Assembly (NCBI GenBank): GCA_902587155.1
Contig: CACIKE010000003.1
Span: 1-64,000, forward strand
DNA length: 64,000 nucleotides
Direction of reading: 5' to 3'
Source of the DNA: an uncultured Pelagibacteraceae bacterium
GTDB lineage: Bacteria; Pseudomonadota; Alphaproteobacteria; Pelagibacterales; Pelagibacteraceae
Below the pieces are notes generated by a model. The model saw only the letters and a program-made list of their open reading frames with translations, was not told the DNA's origin and made no database searches. Of the stretch, positions 1-10,407 are shown piece by piece. The position numbers were made by a program, and so were the translations under genes. Positions within the stretch are counted from its first letter, which is position 1. The number at the start of each line of letters is the position of its first letter.

Positions 1-305
1 GTAATGAAATGTCACTTGTCCCATGGCTAATATTAAAAAAAACTTCTAACTATTGTGTATCTGTTGCTGATAATAATGTTGCTAAAACAACCGCGATGTT
101 AAAAGATAGAAAATTAAGTAAAGTTTCAATTATAGGTGGTGAATGTGCAACTCCTGGAGTTATTGCTCTTATAGGTTTAGCAAACAATCCAAAAGCTAGA
201 AAATCATTAAATTTGAATGAAGATTCTAACATTCTTGTCATAGGATGCGAAGGAAATGCAGATGTTAAACTTTACAAACAGCTGTTATCTAAAGGTAGAA
301 AATAA
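1..305 (+). CDS. C-terminal fragment of a PLP-dependent lyase, diaminopropionate ammonia-lyase / threonine dehydratase-like (5' end outside window)
   Basis: Frame open from the window edge; C-terminal GGECATPGVIALIGL...LNLNEDSNILVIGCEGNAD resembles the DPAL family end. Confidence 0.55.
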   Translation, partial: NEMSLVPWLILKKTSNYCVSVADNNVAKTTAMLKDRKLSKVSIIGGECATPGVIALIGLANNPKARKSLNLNEDSNILVIGCEGNADVKLYKQLLSKGRK

Positions 306-312
306 TATTTAT

Positions 313-1734
313 ATGACCAAAAATGCAATAGCTTGGATAAGGGAAGACTTTAGAATAGAACATAATCCTGCTCTTTCATATGCTACGCAAAATCATGAAA
401 ATGTTATTGCTTTATTTATTTATAATAAAGCCGATTTTGATAGCAAAAGAGAAGCCCAAAAGTGGTGGTTGTTTAAATCTTTAGAAATATTTAAATCTGA
501 ATTATCTAAATACAGAATAAATCTCCAAATATTAGCAGGTGATGAACTAGATATATTTTCCAAAATTAAAAAAAAAGATGACGTTTCAATATATTGGAAT
601 AAAATTTACGAACCTGATGTAATTGCAAAAGGAAAAAAGATTAGAGATGTTTTCTTGAAAAATGAAGTTGAATTTAAATATTTTAAAGGAAATATTCTAA
701 ATGAATTTCAAGAAGTTACTAAAAATGATGGAACACCTTTTAAAGTATTCACTCCTTTCTGGAGAAATGCTGAACAAAAATATTTAGGTTTACCACCAAG
801 TAAAAATTATATTGTAAAGAAAAAAACGAAAGTAATATCTTTCTTCAAAAATTGTGTTGAACCAAAAAGTATTTTACCAAAAAAAAGTTGGTACAAAAAA
901 TTTGAGAATTATTGGAAAGTATCAGAAAATGATTCAAAAAAAGTTCTTAACAATTTGATTAATGATAAGATTAAAGAATATGGTTCGGCTAGAGATTTTC
1001 CTTCAATAGAGGGCACATCAAAGTTATCTCCTTATATCAAACACGGACAAATACATGTAAGCACGATTTGGAAAAAATGTAACGAGATTAAATCTAAAGG
1101 CATTGGTTATAGAAAATATATTAACGAACTTGGTTGGCGTGAGTTCTCTCATAGTTTGATTAATTATTTTCCCGAGTTTTTAAAAGGAAATTACAGAAAA
1201 GAATTTGATAAATTTCCTTGGGTAAAAAATGAAAAATTTTTAAAAGCATGGAAATCAGGGATGACTGGTTATCCAATTGTTGATGCTGGAATGAGAGAAT
1301 TATATGAAACTGGTTGGATGCATAATAGGATTAGAATGGTGGTTGGTTCTTTTTTAGTAAAACATTTGAGAATTAATTGGACCGAGGGTGAAAAGCATTT
1401 TAGAAATTGTTTGCTTGATTTTAATAAAGCTAATAATGTAGCTCAATGGCAATGGGTTGCAGGTTGTGGAGCGGATGCAGCTCCATACTTCAGGATTTTT
1501 AATCCTATTCTTCAAGGTGAAAAATTTGATAAAGAGGGAAAATATGTAAAAAAATGGATACCAGAATTAAGTAAAGTTCCTCAAAAATTTATTCACAAAC
1601 CTTGGGAAATGGAAATGAAATATCAACAAGCAATCAATACAATTATAGGAAAAGATTATCCAAAACCAATAGTGATACATGAAGAAGCGAGAGCTTCTGC
1701 ACTTAAAGCTTTTCAAAGTTTAAAAAAAAATTAG
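313..1734 (+). CDS. phrB: Deoxyribodipyrimidine photolyase / cryptochrome family
   Basis: N-terminal AIAWIREDFRIEHNPAL; FAD-domain motifs GMTGYPIVDAGMRELYETGWMHNRIRM and NNVAQWQWVAGCGADAAPYFRIFNP. Internal ATG at 313 fits the family start better than 256. Confidence 0.93.
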   Translation: MTKNAIAWIREDFRIEHNPALSYATQNHENVIALFIYNKADFDSKREAQKWWLFKSLEIFKSELSKYRINLQILAGDELDIFSKIKKKDDVSIYWNKIYEPDVIAKGKKIRDVFLKNEVEFKYFKGNILNEFQEVTKNDGTPFKVFTPFWRNAEQKYLGLPPSKNYIVKKKTKVISFFKNCVEPKSILPKKSWYKKFENYWKVSENDSKKVLNNLINDKIKEYGSARDFPSIEGTSKLSPYIKHGQIHVSTIWKKCNEIKSKGIGYRKYINELGWREFSHSLINYFPEFLKGNYRKEFDKFPWVKNEKFLKAWKSGMTGYPIVDAGMRELYETGWMHNRIRMVVGSFLVKHLRINWTEGEKHFRNCLLDFNKANNVAQWQWVAGCGADAAPYFRIFNPILQGEKFDKEGKYVKKWIPELSKVPQKFIHKPWEMEMKYQQAINTIIGKDYPKPIVIHEEARASALKAFQSLKKN

Positions 1735-2153
1735 ACCTCTCCTAAAAAATGATGAATGATGGTTCTTGTTTGTGGGTTTAATCGGTGCTCAAATAAATAA
1801 ATACCCTGCCAAGTTCCAAGTAATAATTCTCCATTTTCAACACTAAGAGAAATTTGATTATTGGTTAAACTTGATTTTATGTGTGCAGGCATATCGTCTT
1901 TGCCTTCAGTTGTATGAATATATAACTTATTATCCATTGGTGCGATTTTATTAAAATAATTGATTAAGTCAGTCTGGACATCAGGATCTGCATTTTCTTG
2001 AATTATTAAAGAGGCACTAGTGTGTTGAATACTTAAATTAAGTATACCATTTTTAAATTTATTTTTCTTGATCCAATTAATTGTTTCATCGGTGAATTCG
2101 TATAATTTTTGTCCATTGGTATTCACTTTAAAGTTATTAAATTTTTGTATCAT
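1731..2153 (-). CDS. YjbQ family protein (secondary thiamine-phosphate synthase-like)
   Basis: GILNLSIQHTSASLIIQENADPDVQTDL and GTWQGIYLFEHR motifs. Confidence 0.88.
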   Translation of the reverse strand: MIQKFNNFKVNTNGQKLYEFTDETINWIKKNKFKNGILNLSIQHTSASLIIQENADPDVQTDLINYFNKIAPMDNKLYIHTTEGKDDMPAHIKSSLTNNQISLSVENGELLLGTWQGIYLFEHRLNPQTRTIIHHFLGEV

Positions 2154-3211
2154 AAATTAAAGTTTGAGGATGTTAGCTCATAAAGACGGCTAATTGTACG
2201 ATTAAAAGGCTCTTTTAGTGATTCAGATGACGTTAATTCGTCTAGATTTTTTTCAGCAGTGACTGCAATTGGTATTTTCTTATCATAAACTATATCAACT
2301 AAAGTTATGAAACGGTGTTGTTGGTTAGAGTTTATGTCATCAAACTTTGGTATTTTATCAATAACTATAAATTTAGACACTTTAGCTATTTCAAGATAAT
2401 CTTCAGCTCCCAAATTTTTGTCACATAACTCATCAAATGTAAATCTGACAACTCCTTCATAGAATTCTTTAATTAGAAATTCTCTTCCTTTAATATCAAG
2501 ACTTTGAGTAGTTTTTTTTCTATCCTTTGAAATAATTCTAAAGAATTTATTCATTTTAAAATTACTTTCTTGGTTAAGTGGGGAGAAATATCTATCATTT
2601 TGATTTTCTTTTGATTTTCTATAATCATCCTCAATAACAAGTTCATGTTCGAGTGTCTTTTTTTTCATGATCTCAATAAAAGGTTTAAACTGATCTCGTT
2701 GGAGACCATCCTTATATAAATCAGAAATTTGAATATTAGAGGTGACAATTATTTTTATGTTCTCACTAAATATTTTATCAAATAATTTACCTAGTATCAT
2801 AGCATCTACTATATTGGTAACCTGAAACTCATCAAAATAAATTAACAAAGCTTTTGATTTTAAGTCTTTAACAAATAAATTAATAATATTTTCATCTTCC
2901 TTGTTTTTATTTTCATGAACAAAATCATGAAAATTTAACATAAACTCATTAAAATGAAGTCTTAGTTTTTTTGCAGAAATAAGATCATAAAAAAAATCTA
3001 AGATCATTGTTTTTCCTACACCAACTCCCCCATGAAGATAAAATCCTTTTTTATAATTTTCTTTTTTAAATAGATGAAAGATCGAAGAATAAAAATTTTT
3101 ATTATGAAAATCTTGAAGTAATTTAATTGTCTCTATTTGGTTTTGATTAATTTCTAAATTTTTTGAATTACAAAATGATATAAATTTTTCCTCAAGATTT
3201 TTGGACATCAA
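2150..3211 (-). CDS. zapE: AFG1/ZapE family ATPase
   Basis: Walker A GGVGVGKTMILDFFYD, FDEFQVTNIVDAMILGKLF, C-terminal NRTISRLYELTS. Confidence 0.88.
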   Translation of the reverse strand: MMSKNLEEKFISFCNSKNLEINQNQIETIKLLQDFHNKNFYSSIFHLFKKENYKKGFYLHGGVGVGKTMILDFFYDLISAKKLRLHFNEFMLNFHDFVHENKNKEDENIINLFVKDLKSKALLIYFDEFQVTNIVDAMILGKLFDKIFSENIKIIVTSNIQISDLYKDGLQRDQFKPFIEIMKKKTLEHELVIEDDYRKSKENQNDRYFSPLNQESNFKMNKFFRIISKDRKKTTQSLDIKGREFLIKEFYEGVVRFTFDELCDKNLGAEDYLEIAKVSKFIVIDKIPKFDDINSNQQHRFITLVDIVYDKKIPIAVTAEKNLDELTSSESLKEPFNRTISRLYELTSSNFNL

Positions 3212-3639
3212 TTTTTTTTTGATTTAAAATCAATACCATACTCTGATCTTGGACCTTTCCTCAAGCCAAATGGACCAGAGATAAATATAGTCATTGGTTT
3301 AGTTCCAGGCTCTAAATCAACTCTATGATATGCGTTGGCAGATCTAAATCCAATATAACCGGGTCTTCTCCAAAATTTTCCTTTCTTAGTTGTTTCCCAA
3401 TAACCACCTCTAATTACAATTGTGATATATGGAAAAAGATGATTATGTACTCCCTCACCGTGATCATCGGCTAACATTTCATGAATAAGTATATTAAACG
3501 GGAACCATTTTGGCCTATGTCTGAAAATTAAATAATATCTATTCATCCAAGGTTTTGCTAAGTCAAATCTTGGATGTGAAGGTCCTCTATCTAGAACAAC
3601 TTTTTTTCTACCCAACTTATCTAATAATTTCAAAAACAT
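3208..3639 (-). CDS. Cupin-like hypothetical protein
   Basis: HEMLADDHGEGVHNHLFPYITIVIRGGYWE...GYIGFRSANAYHRVDLEPG beta-barrel-like pattern; overlaps neighbours by a few nt. Confidence 0.6.
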   Translation of the reverse strand: MFLKLLDKLGRKKVVLDRGPSHPRFDLAKPWMNRYYLIFRHRPKWFPFNILIHEMLADDHGEGVHNHLFPYITIVIRGGYWETTKKGKFWRRPGYIGFRSANAYHRVDLEPGTKPMTIFISGPFGLRKGPRSEYGIDFKSKKN

Positions 3640-4940
3640 TAGTTCAGTTTAATTATAGCATTATCTTTTGCTAAATATAGATTTTGGTTAGAAATAAAAG
3701 GGCGTGAAATTTTATCTTTATCAATTTTCAAAGTTGAAATAGTCTTACCAGATTTTATATCAATCACTAATAATTTTCCTATGTTTGTAGATAAGTATAT
3801 ATTTTTTAAACCAACTATGAATCCTGTGGGTTTAATCTCTTTTCTTTTTTTAGGTTTAAAATTATTAAACACATCAGTAACTTTAATAATATTTCCTGTA
3901 ATTTTATCTATCACAATCAAATAACCCTCTAAGGAGACAGAGATAATAAAATTATCAATTACAGTTGGTCTTAAATTTGAATTTACACTATTTTCCCAAT
4001 TGAAACTGCCAGATTTGATATCAATTGAAAAAAATTGATTTTTATTGTTTGAGAAAAATAAGTCTTTGTTATCAGTTATAATGTCTGATGTTTCCAATGA
4101 AAAAGCAGATTCATATAAGACATCACTTTGGGTAGGAAGTTGCCAGAGTAGTTCGCCATCCATTATTCCCACCGCACTTATATCTCCTAAAGAATTATTG
4201 AAATAAATAACATCTTTCACAATCACCATTGATAATCTTTTTTGAGATCTTATTAATGCTGATTCTGTCTGAAAATTCCAAATTTCTTGTCCATTTTTCA
4301 AAGAATAACATCTAAGTGTATTAGTAAAATCAATTATAAAAAAACGATCCTTATAAATTTTTATTTCCGAATTAAATGGAGCTGAATTATTTTTAGACCA
4401 AACCAGATCTCCATTTTGTAGATTTAACATATAATATTTTGATAAATTATCAGCAATTATCAAAAATTTATCATCATTTGCAAACTGTAAGATCGGATTA
4501 GATTTTTTTTCTGATTTAGTATAATAATTTTTTTTCCATATCAATTTTGATCGCTCATCAAATTGTAAAACTGTTCCTTTATCATCAAAAAAAATTATAT
4601 TATCTTTATTAAATGAAATTTCAGGTTCAAATTGATAAAAATTCTCAATTTTAGAAAATTTATATTTCAAAGATTTCTTTAAAGACCCATCAAAATTTAC
4701 TCTTCCATCATTGTTGGTAAATTTTTTCGATAAATTGTTTTTTGAAAAACTTTTACTTAGGTTCAAATTAATATTAGTGTTTAATTCTTGACTCAACGCT
4801 ACTGGGTCATCGAAAATTTTTTCAAATTTTTGTTTCTCAATTTCTTTGATAGTTTCTACAGTCCAGAATTTTGAGTTTTTGTTTAACGAACAACCAGAAA
4901 AAAAAATGATTATTAATAATAGTTTGAAAATTTTATTCAC
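3639..4940 (-). CDS. bamB: Outer membrane assembly lipoprotein BamB-like, PQQ-type beta-propeller
   Basis: Lipobox-like N-terminus LLLIIIFFSGCS; repeated W-x-x and G-D-x-x-W blades (NGDLVWSKN, NGQEIWNFQ, DGELLWQLP); paired with a YfgM-like gene. Confidence 0.75.
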   Translation of the reverse strand: MNKIFKLLLIIIFFSGCSLNKNSKFWTVETIKEIEKQKFEKIFDDPVALSQELNTNINLNLSKSFSKNNLSKKFTNNDGRVNFDGSLKKSLKYKFSKIENFYQFEPEISFNKDNIIFFDDKGTVLQFDERSKLIWKKNYYTKSEKKSNPILQFANDDKFLIIADNLSKYYMLNLQNGDLVWSKNNSAPFNSEIKIYKDRFFIIDFTNTLRCYSLKNGQEIWNFQTESALIRSQKRLSMVIVKDVIYFNNSLGDISAVGIMDGELLWQLPTQSDVLYESAFSLETSDIITDNKDLFFSNNKNQFFSIDIKSGSFNWENSVNSNLRPTVIDNFIISVSLEGYLIVIDKITGNIIKVTDVFNNFKPKKRKEIKPTGFIVGLKNIYLSTNIGKLLVIDIKSGKTISTLKIDKDKISRPFISNQNLYLAKDNAIIKLN

Positions 4941-5577
4941 TTAAATCTCTATTAAGTCTTTTTCGAGCCTCTAATTGAATTTCTTGATTAGCGTTTTCTA
5001 AGTTTATGATTTGATTAAAAAATTCTTTTGATTTTTGCATTTCATTTTTTGAGTAAAAAAATTCTGCCATCAAATATAATGCATGAGATTTCCAAACACT
5101 TTCTGATTTTATTACTGGATTTAAAATATTCAATAAATCATTCTCATTGCTGTCGTCTGCATTATAAAGTGCTTTTTTATATATATTTAAATTTTTAATC
5201 TCATTATCCAATGAGGTTTCGTTGATAATAACATCAAATAATTCGTTGATTGTGTTTTTTTCATTAATCAAATTATTATCTATTATGAAATATAAAGATA
5301 AAGGTGAATAAGTTGAATTTTTTTCATTAACTATTTGTATTAAATCTTTAGCTGTTTTTTCCTTATTACTCTCAGAATAATTTATAGTTATTGAATTAAA
5401 AGAGTCTGAAATCTTAATTTTTTTTCTATCCTGATATTCTCCAAAAGCAAAATAACTAATTAAAAGTATAACGATAAAACTTAAGCCTGAAATTATTTTT
5501 TTTTTATTGTGGATAAAAAAATTTTTTATTTTTTCATTTCTCGTGTTTGTATTTATTATTGATATATCCTCGTCCAT
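4933..5577 (-). CDS. YfgM-like TPR/ancillary translocon-type membrane protein
   Basis: One N-terminal TM helix (KKKIISGLSFIVILLISYFAFGEYQDRKK) followed by a helical region; directly upstream of bamB. Confidence 0.55.
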   Translation of the reverse strand: MDEDISIINTNTRNEKIKNFFIHNKKKIISGLSFIVILLISYFAFGEYQDRKKIKISDSFNSITINYSESNKEKTAKDLIQIVNEKNSTYSPLSLYFIIDNNLINEKNTINELFDVIINETSLDNEIKNLNIYKKALYNADDSNENDLLNILNPVIKSESVWKSHALYLMAEFFYSKNEMQKSKEFFNQIINLENANQEIQLEARKRLNRDLSE

Positions 5578-5579
5578 AT

Positions 5580-8249
5580 CTAAATCATATTTCTTAAAAC
5601 ATATTGAAGTATTCCACCATTTTTATAATATTCCAATTCATTTTTGGTATCAATTCTGCAAAGGGTATCTATTATTTTTACGTCTCCTGATGCGTATTTA
5701 ATCTCAACTTTTACTTTGTCAGATGGATTAATTCCCTTTTCAATATCTACTACACTAATTAATTCAGAACCTAATAAATTCAGATTTTTTCTGTTCATAT
5801 TTTCTGTAAATTGTAATGGCAATATTCCCATCCCAATTAAATTAGATCTATGTATTCTTTCAAAACTCTCTGCAATTACTACCTTAACTCCTAGTAATTT
5901 TGTCCCTTTTGCAGCCCAATCACGAGAAGAGCCTGTGCCATATTCTTTACCACCTATGACAACTAAATCGGTTCCTCTTTTTTTATACTCCACTACTGCA
6001 TCATAAACTGACATAACTTTTTCCTCAGGGTATAATTTTGTAAAACCACCTTCAGTTCCAGGAGCCATTTCATTTTTGATTCTTATGTTTGCAAATGTAC
6101 CCCTCATCATTACCTCATGATTTCCACGTCTTGAGCCATATGAGTTATAGTCCTTTGGAAGAATTTGATAATTCATAAAGTATTCACCTGTTGGGCTATC
6201 TTTTTGAATGTTACCAGCTGGAGAAATATGATCTGTAGTAACCATGTCACCTAATATCAATAATGGTCTAGCATTTTTAATCTCTTTAAAACCTTCTGGG
6301 TCGTCACTAAGATTTTCAAAAAAAGGAGGTTTTTTTACGTAAGTAGAATTTTCATCCCAATTATAAATACTACTCTTCTCTGTTTTGATTTCTTGCCATT
6401 GTTTTGGTCCCTCGGAAACATTTGAATATCTTTTAACAAACATATCTGCATTAAGAGAAATCTTCAATGTATCCTCTATTTCTTTGTTTGAAGGCCAGAT
6501 ATCTTTTAAAAAAATATCTTTACCATTATTGCCTTTTCCAAATGAGTCTTTGATTAAATCAAATTCCATATGACCAGCAAGAGCATAAGCTACAACAAGA
6601 GGTGGGGAGGCTAGATAATTTGCTTTAATGTGAGGTGAAATTCTACCTTCAAAGTTTCTATTACCTGATAAAACAGAGACTGCATACAAATTTTCTTTTT
6701 GAATAGCATCAACTATATTTTCTGCTAAAGGTCCTGAATTACCGATACAAGTTGTACATCCATAACCAACCAAATTGAATCCTAATTGATCTAAATATGT
6801 ATTTAGACCTGCCTTTTCTAAATAATCAGTTACTACTTGAGATCCAGGAGCTAAAGATGTTTTAACCCATGGTTTAACATTCAATCCTAATTCAACAGCT
6901 TTTTTTGCAAGTAGTCCAGCTCCAATAAGAACATTTGGATTAGAAGTGTTCGTACATGATGTTATTGCTGCAATTAGTATTGAACCATCCTTAATTTCGT
7001 AATCTGTATCTTTTACCTTAGAAATTTTATAATCATTTTTATCTGTAGCTTCTTTAAAAACTTTTTTAAAATTGCTTGATGCGTCAGTTAAAAGAACTTT
7101 ATCTTGTGGTCTTTTAGGGCCTGAAATTGTTGGAACTACAGTGGACATATCTAAAGAGATTTTATCAGTGAATTCAATTTCATCACTTGCCCACAATCCT
7201 TGTTCCTTCGCATACTTTTCAACAATCGCGACTGTTTCTTTATCTCTTCCAGAAAATTCTAAATATTTTAAAGTTTCTTCATCTATTGGAAAGAATCCGC
7301 ATGTAGCTCCATACTCTGGTGCCATATTAGCAATTGTTGCTCTGTCTGCTAAAGTTAAATTTTTTAATCCCTCACCGTAGAATTCAACAAATTTCCCAAC
7401 TACTCCTTTGTCTCTAAGCATTTTAACAACTGTTAAGACTAAATCTGTGGCAGTTGTACCCTCTGGCATTTTTTTTGTAACTTCAAATCCAATGACTTCA
7501 GGGATTAACATTGAAATAGGCTGCCCCAACATACCTGCTTCAGCTTCAATTCCACCAACACCCCATCCTAAAACTGATAAGCCATTGACCATGGTTGTAT
7601 GACTATCTGTTCCAACAAGAGTATCAGGGAATAAATATTTTTCTCCTTTGTATTCTTCTAACCAAACTACTTTTGATAAATACTCTAAATTAACCTGATG
7701 ACAGATACCAGTTCCTGGAGGAACAATTCTAAAATTGTTAAAAGCGCTTTGACCCCATTTTAAAAAGGAATATCTTTCGCCATTTCTTTTAAATTCGATA
7801 TCTACATTCTTTTCAAATGAATCTTTTTTGGCTGATTGATCAACTTGAACAGAGTGATCAATAACTAAATCGACTGCAGATAGTGGGTTAATTGTATTTG
7901 GATCTTTATTTTTTTCTTTTACAGCTTCTCTCATAGCAGCTAAATCAGCCACTGCTGGTATCCCTGTATAATCTTGGAGTAAAACCCTAGCTGGTCTGTA
8001 AGCTATTTCAGTTTTTGATTTTTTTGTATCAAGCCAGTTTTTTACTGCTTCTATTTGTTTTTTATTAACTGATATTTCGTCCTCATACCTAAGTAAATTT
8101 TCTAATAAAACTTTTAATGACTTTGGTAATTTTGAAACACCTTCTAAACCGTTTAATTCAGCTTTTTTTAATGAATAATATTTATAATTTTTACCGTTAA
8201 CCTCTAGGTCAGATAATGATTTGTAAGAATTTTTATTTCCTGGTTTCAT
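5580..8249 (-). CDS. acnA: Aconitate hydratase A
   Basis: 889 aa; DSHTTMVNGLSVLGWGVGGIEAEAGMLGQP, SCTNTSNPNVLIGAGLLAKKA, YGCTTCIGNSGPL, GSSRDWAAKGTKLLGVKVVIAESFERIHRSNLIGMG. Confidence 0.98.
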   Translation of the reverse strand: MKPGNKNSYKSLSDLEVNGKNYKYYSLKKAELNGLEGVSKLPKSLKVLLENLLRYEDEISVNKKQIEAVKNWLDTKKSKTEIAYRPARVLLQDYTGIPAVADLAAMREAVKEKNKDPNTINPLSAVDLVIDHSVQVDQSAKKDSFEKNVDIEFKRNGERYSFLKWGQSAFNNFRIVPPGTGICHQVNLEYLSKVVWLEEYKGEKYLFPDTLVGTDSHTTMVNGLSVLGWGVGGIEAEAGMLGQPISMLIPEVIGFEVTKKMPEGTTATDLVLTVVKMLRDKGVVGKFVEFYGEGLKNLTLADRATIANMAPEYGATCGFFPIDEETLKYLEFSGRDKETVAIVEKYAKEQGLWASDEIEFTDKISLDMSTVVPTISGPKRPQDKVLLTDASSNFKKVFKEATDKNDYKISKVKDTDYEIKDGSILIAAITSCTNTSNPNVLIGAGLLAKKAVELGLNVKPWVKTSLAPGSQVVTDYLEKAGLNTYLDQLGFNLVGYGCTTCIGNSGPLAENIVDAIQKENLYAVSVLSGNRNFEGRISPHIKANYLASPPLVVAYALAGHMEFDLIKDSFGKGNNGKDIFLKDIWPSNKEIEDTLKISLNADMFVKRYSNVSEGPKQWQEIKTEKSSIYNWDENSTYVKKPPFFENLSDDPEGFKEIKNARPLLILGDMVTTDHISPAGNIQKDSPTGEYFMNYQILPKDYNSYGSRRGNHEVMMRGTFANIRIKNEMAPGTEGGFTKLYPEEKVMSVYDAVVEYKKRGTDLVVIGGKEYGTGSSRDWAAKGTKLLGVKVVIAESFERIHRSNLIGMGILPLQFTENMNRKNLNLLGSELISVVDIEKGINPSDKVKVEIKYASGDVKIIDTLCRIDTKNELEYYKNGGILQYVLRNMI

Positions 8250-8252
8250 CTC

Positions 8253-8843
8253 TTATATATAAAATGTAATTATGCTCAAAAGAAGAAGCACTGACATAAC
8301 ATAATTAAAGTATTTAATAAATTTCTCATTTGTCGCAAATTTTCTAAGATATTTACCAACAAATGTCCAAAAGGTAATGCTTGATAAAGATACTAAAAAG
8401 GCAAATAAAACAACTTGAGTCGCATAATTAAGATAATTTTCTCCATATTCAACATATGTTGAAACAATAATAATGCCAATCAAAACGCCTTTTGGATTCA
8501 AAAATTGAAAAATAAAAGTATCTAAAAAAGAAATTGGATTTTCATTTTTGTCCTCATTAGATGGTTTTGAGAAACTAATTTTATAGGCTAGGTAAATTAA
8601 AAATAAACTTCCCAGATATTTCAAAATAGTTTGAATAATCGGAAATAATTTAAAAACATTAACTAAACCAATTGTCAAAGCAAATACCACAGAGGTAAAT
8701 CCAAATGTAACTCCAAAAATGTGAGGGATTGTTTTTCTTATTCCAAAATTAAAACCAGAGTAAGATGCGACCACGTTATTTGGTCCTGGTGTATAAGCAG
8801 CTACAATCCAAAATAGTGCCATAGATAAAAATTCAGGATGCAT
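8253..8843 (-). CDS. LysE/RhtB family amino-acid exporter
   Basis: Multi-TM; N-terminal TPGPNN motif; FLNPKGVLIG. Confidence 0.85.
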   Translation of the reverse strand: MHPEFLSMALFWIVAAYTPGPNNVVASYSGFNFGIRKTIPHIFGVTFGFTSVVFALTIGLVNVFKLFPIIQTILKYLGSLFLIYLAYKISFSKPSNEDKNENPISFLDTFIFQFLNPKGVLIGIIIVSTYVEYGENYLNYATQVVLFAFLVSLSSITFWTFVGKYLRKFATNEKFIKYFNYVMSVLLLLSIITFYI

Positions 8844-8845
8844 AC

Positions 8846-9187
8846 TTATGCTATAGGTAAACCATTCTCTGCTTTTTGTGAGGGATGTACTAATGTTACC
8901 TTTCCTTCAGAGTCTATCGAGCCTAAAAGTAAAAATTGAGATTTTACACCTGCAATATTTTTTTCTGGAAAATTACAAACTCCGATCACTTGTTTACCAA
9001 CTAAATTTTCCTCATTATAAAAATGAGTAATTTGGGCGGAAGATGTTTTAACACCTATTTCTTTTCCAAAATCGACTTCAACAACTAAAGATGGTTTTCT
9101 AGCTTTTTCATTTTTTTTGACTGAAAGTACTGTCCCAAGTCTAATGTCTATTTTCTCAAATATGTCGTAAGTAATTTGTTCTTTCAT
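8846..9187 (-). CDS. csaA: CsaA-like tRNA-binding domain protein
   Basis: FEKIDIRLGTVLSV...QVIGVCNFPEKNIAGVKSQFLLLG OB-fold signature; start moved to internal MKEQITYD. Confidence 0.82.
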   Translation of the reverse strand: MKEQITYDIFEKIDIRLGTVLSVKKNEKARKPSLVVEVDFGKEIGVKTSSAQITHFYNEENLVGKQVIGVCNFPEKNIAGVKSQFLLLGSIDSEGKVTLVHPSQKAENGLPIA

Positions 9188-9216
9188 AAATGCGATATTT
9201 ATATTAATTATTACCA

Positions 9217-10407
9217 ATGAGTACAGAAGTAAATTTAGATAAATTATACGAAAATTCTATTAAGATTTTATCTGATTTAATTGGATTTAAAACTATTTCT
9301 GGAGAGGATAATAATGATTTAATTAATTATTGTGAAAAATATCTAAATGATTTAGGTGCAACTTCATTTAAAACATATGATGATGAAAAAAAAAGAGTAA
9401 ATCTTTTTGCAACAATAAAAGCAAAAAAATCAAATGGAGTTAAACCAATAATTTTATCTGGTCATACTGATACAGTCCCTGTTTCAAAGAGTTGGAGTAC
9501 AGACCCTTTCAAAGCAACAATTAAAGAGGATAAACTTTATGGAAGAGGTTCCTGTGATATGAAAGGATTTATTGCATGTACTTTAGCGTTTGCTCCAGTT
9601 TTTTCTAAAGTTGATTTAAATAGAGATATTCATTTTTCTTTTACGTTTGATGAGGAAACAGCATGCTTGGGTGCTCCAATATTAATTAAAGAACTTAAAA
9701 AAAGAAATATTCAAGATGGAATTTGTATTGTGGGTGAACCTACAAAAATGAAAATCATAGATGCGCATAAAGGTTGTTATGAATATACCACTTATTTTGA
9801 GGGATTAGCTGGACATAGCTCGATGCCCCACAAAGGTGTTAGTGCCGTTGAATTTGCATCAAAATACGCAAATAAGTTAATCGAGCTTAGGGAAGAGTTA
9901 AAAAAAAGAGCTCCAAAGGACTCAATTTTTGATCCTCCTTTTTCAACATTACAAGTTGGAGGAATATTTGGAGGTATAGCTCACAATGTAATAGCTGACA
10001 AATGTCGGGTTGAATGGGAGACAAGACCAGTCATCAAAGAAGATGGTGTCTTTCTAAATCAAAAAATAGATGAATATGCAAATGAAGTTTTATTACCAGA
10101 GATGAGAAAAGTTTTTCCTAATTCAAAGATAACTAAGGAAATAATAGGTGAAGTCACAGGTTTCGATCGTATAGATAATTCAGAAGCATGTGAGTTAGTC
10201 TCAAGTTTGACTGGTGATAATTCTAGAGAAGTTGTATCCTTTGGAACTGAAGCTGGATTGTTTCAAGAAATTGGTATCAGCACAGTTGTTTGCGGACCAG
10301 GTTCTATTGAACAAGCTCACAAAGTTGATGAGTTCATTGAACTTAATGAACTTAAAAAATGTTTAAAATTTCTTGAAGGAATTAAGAAAAAATCTTCTCT
10401 TAATTAA
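9217..10407 (+). CDS. argE: Acetylornithine deacetylase (M20 family)
   Basis: LSGHTDTVPV, YGRGSCDMKGFIA, FTFDEETACLGA, GFGTEAG-type C-terminal motif (SFGTEAGLFQ). Confidence 0.88.
   Translation: MSTEVNLDKLYENSIKILSDLIGFKTISGEDNNDLINYCEKYLNDLGATSFKTYDDEKKRVNLFATIKAKKSNGVKPIILSGHTDTVPVSKSWSTDPFKATIKEDKLYGRGSCDMKGFIACTLAFAPVFSKVDLNRDIHFSFTFDEETACLGAPILIKELKKRNIQDGICIVGEPTKMKIIDAHKGCYEYTTYFEGLAGHSSMPHKGVSAVEFASKYANKLIELREELKKRAPKDSIFDPPFSTLQVGGIFGGIAHNVIADKCRVEWETRPVIKEDGVFLNQKIDEYANEVLLPEMRKVFPNSKITKEIIGEVTGFDRIDNSEACELVSSLTGDNSREVVSFGTEAGLFQEIGISTVVCGPGSIEQAHKVDEFIELNELKKCLKFLEGIKKKSSLN

Noticed and set aside
313-1734. Photolyase as a circadian/light-signalling cryptochrome linked to the rhodopsin
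   Set aside because: Sequence looks like an ordinary class I photolyase and it lies nearly 50 kb from the rhodopsin; no evidence of a signalling link.
5644-7602. Several plus-strand ORFs antisense to acnA (5644–6006, 6385–6573, 7072–7380, 7408–7602), and similar antisense ORFs inside ppc, alaS, ppdK, glyS and others
   Set aside because: Low-complexity translations, no recognisable domains, and each lies opposite a strongly supported conserved gene; consistent with chance open frames.
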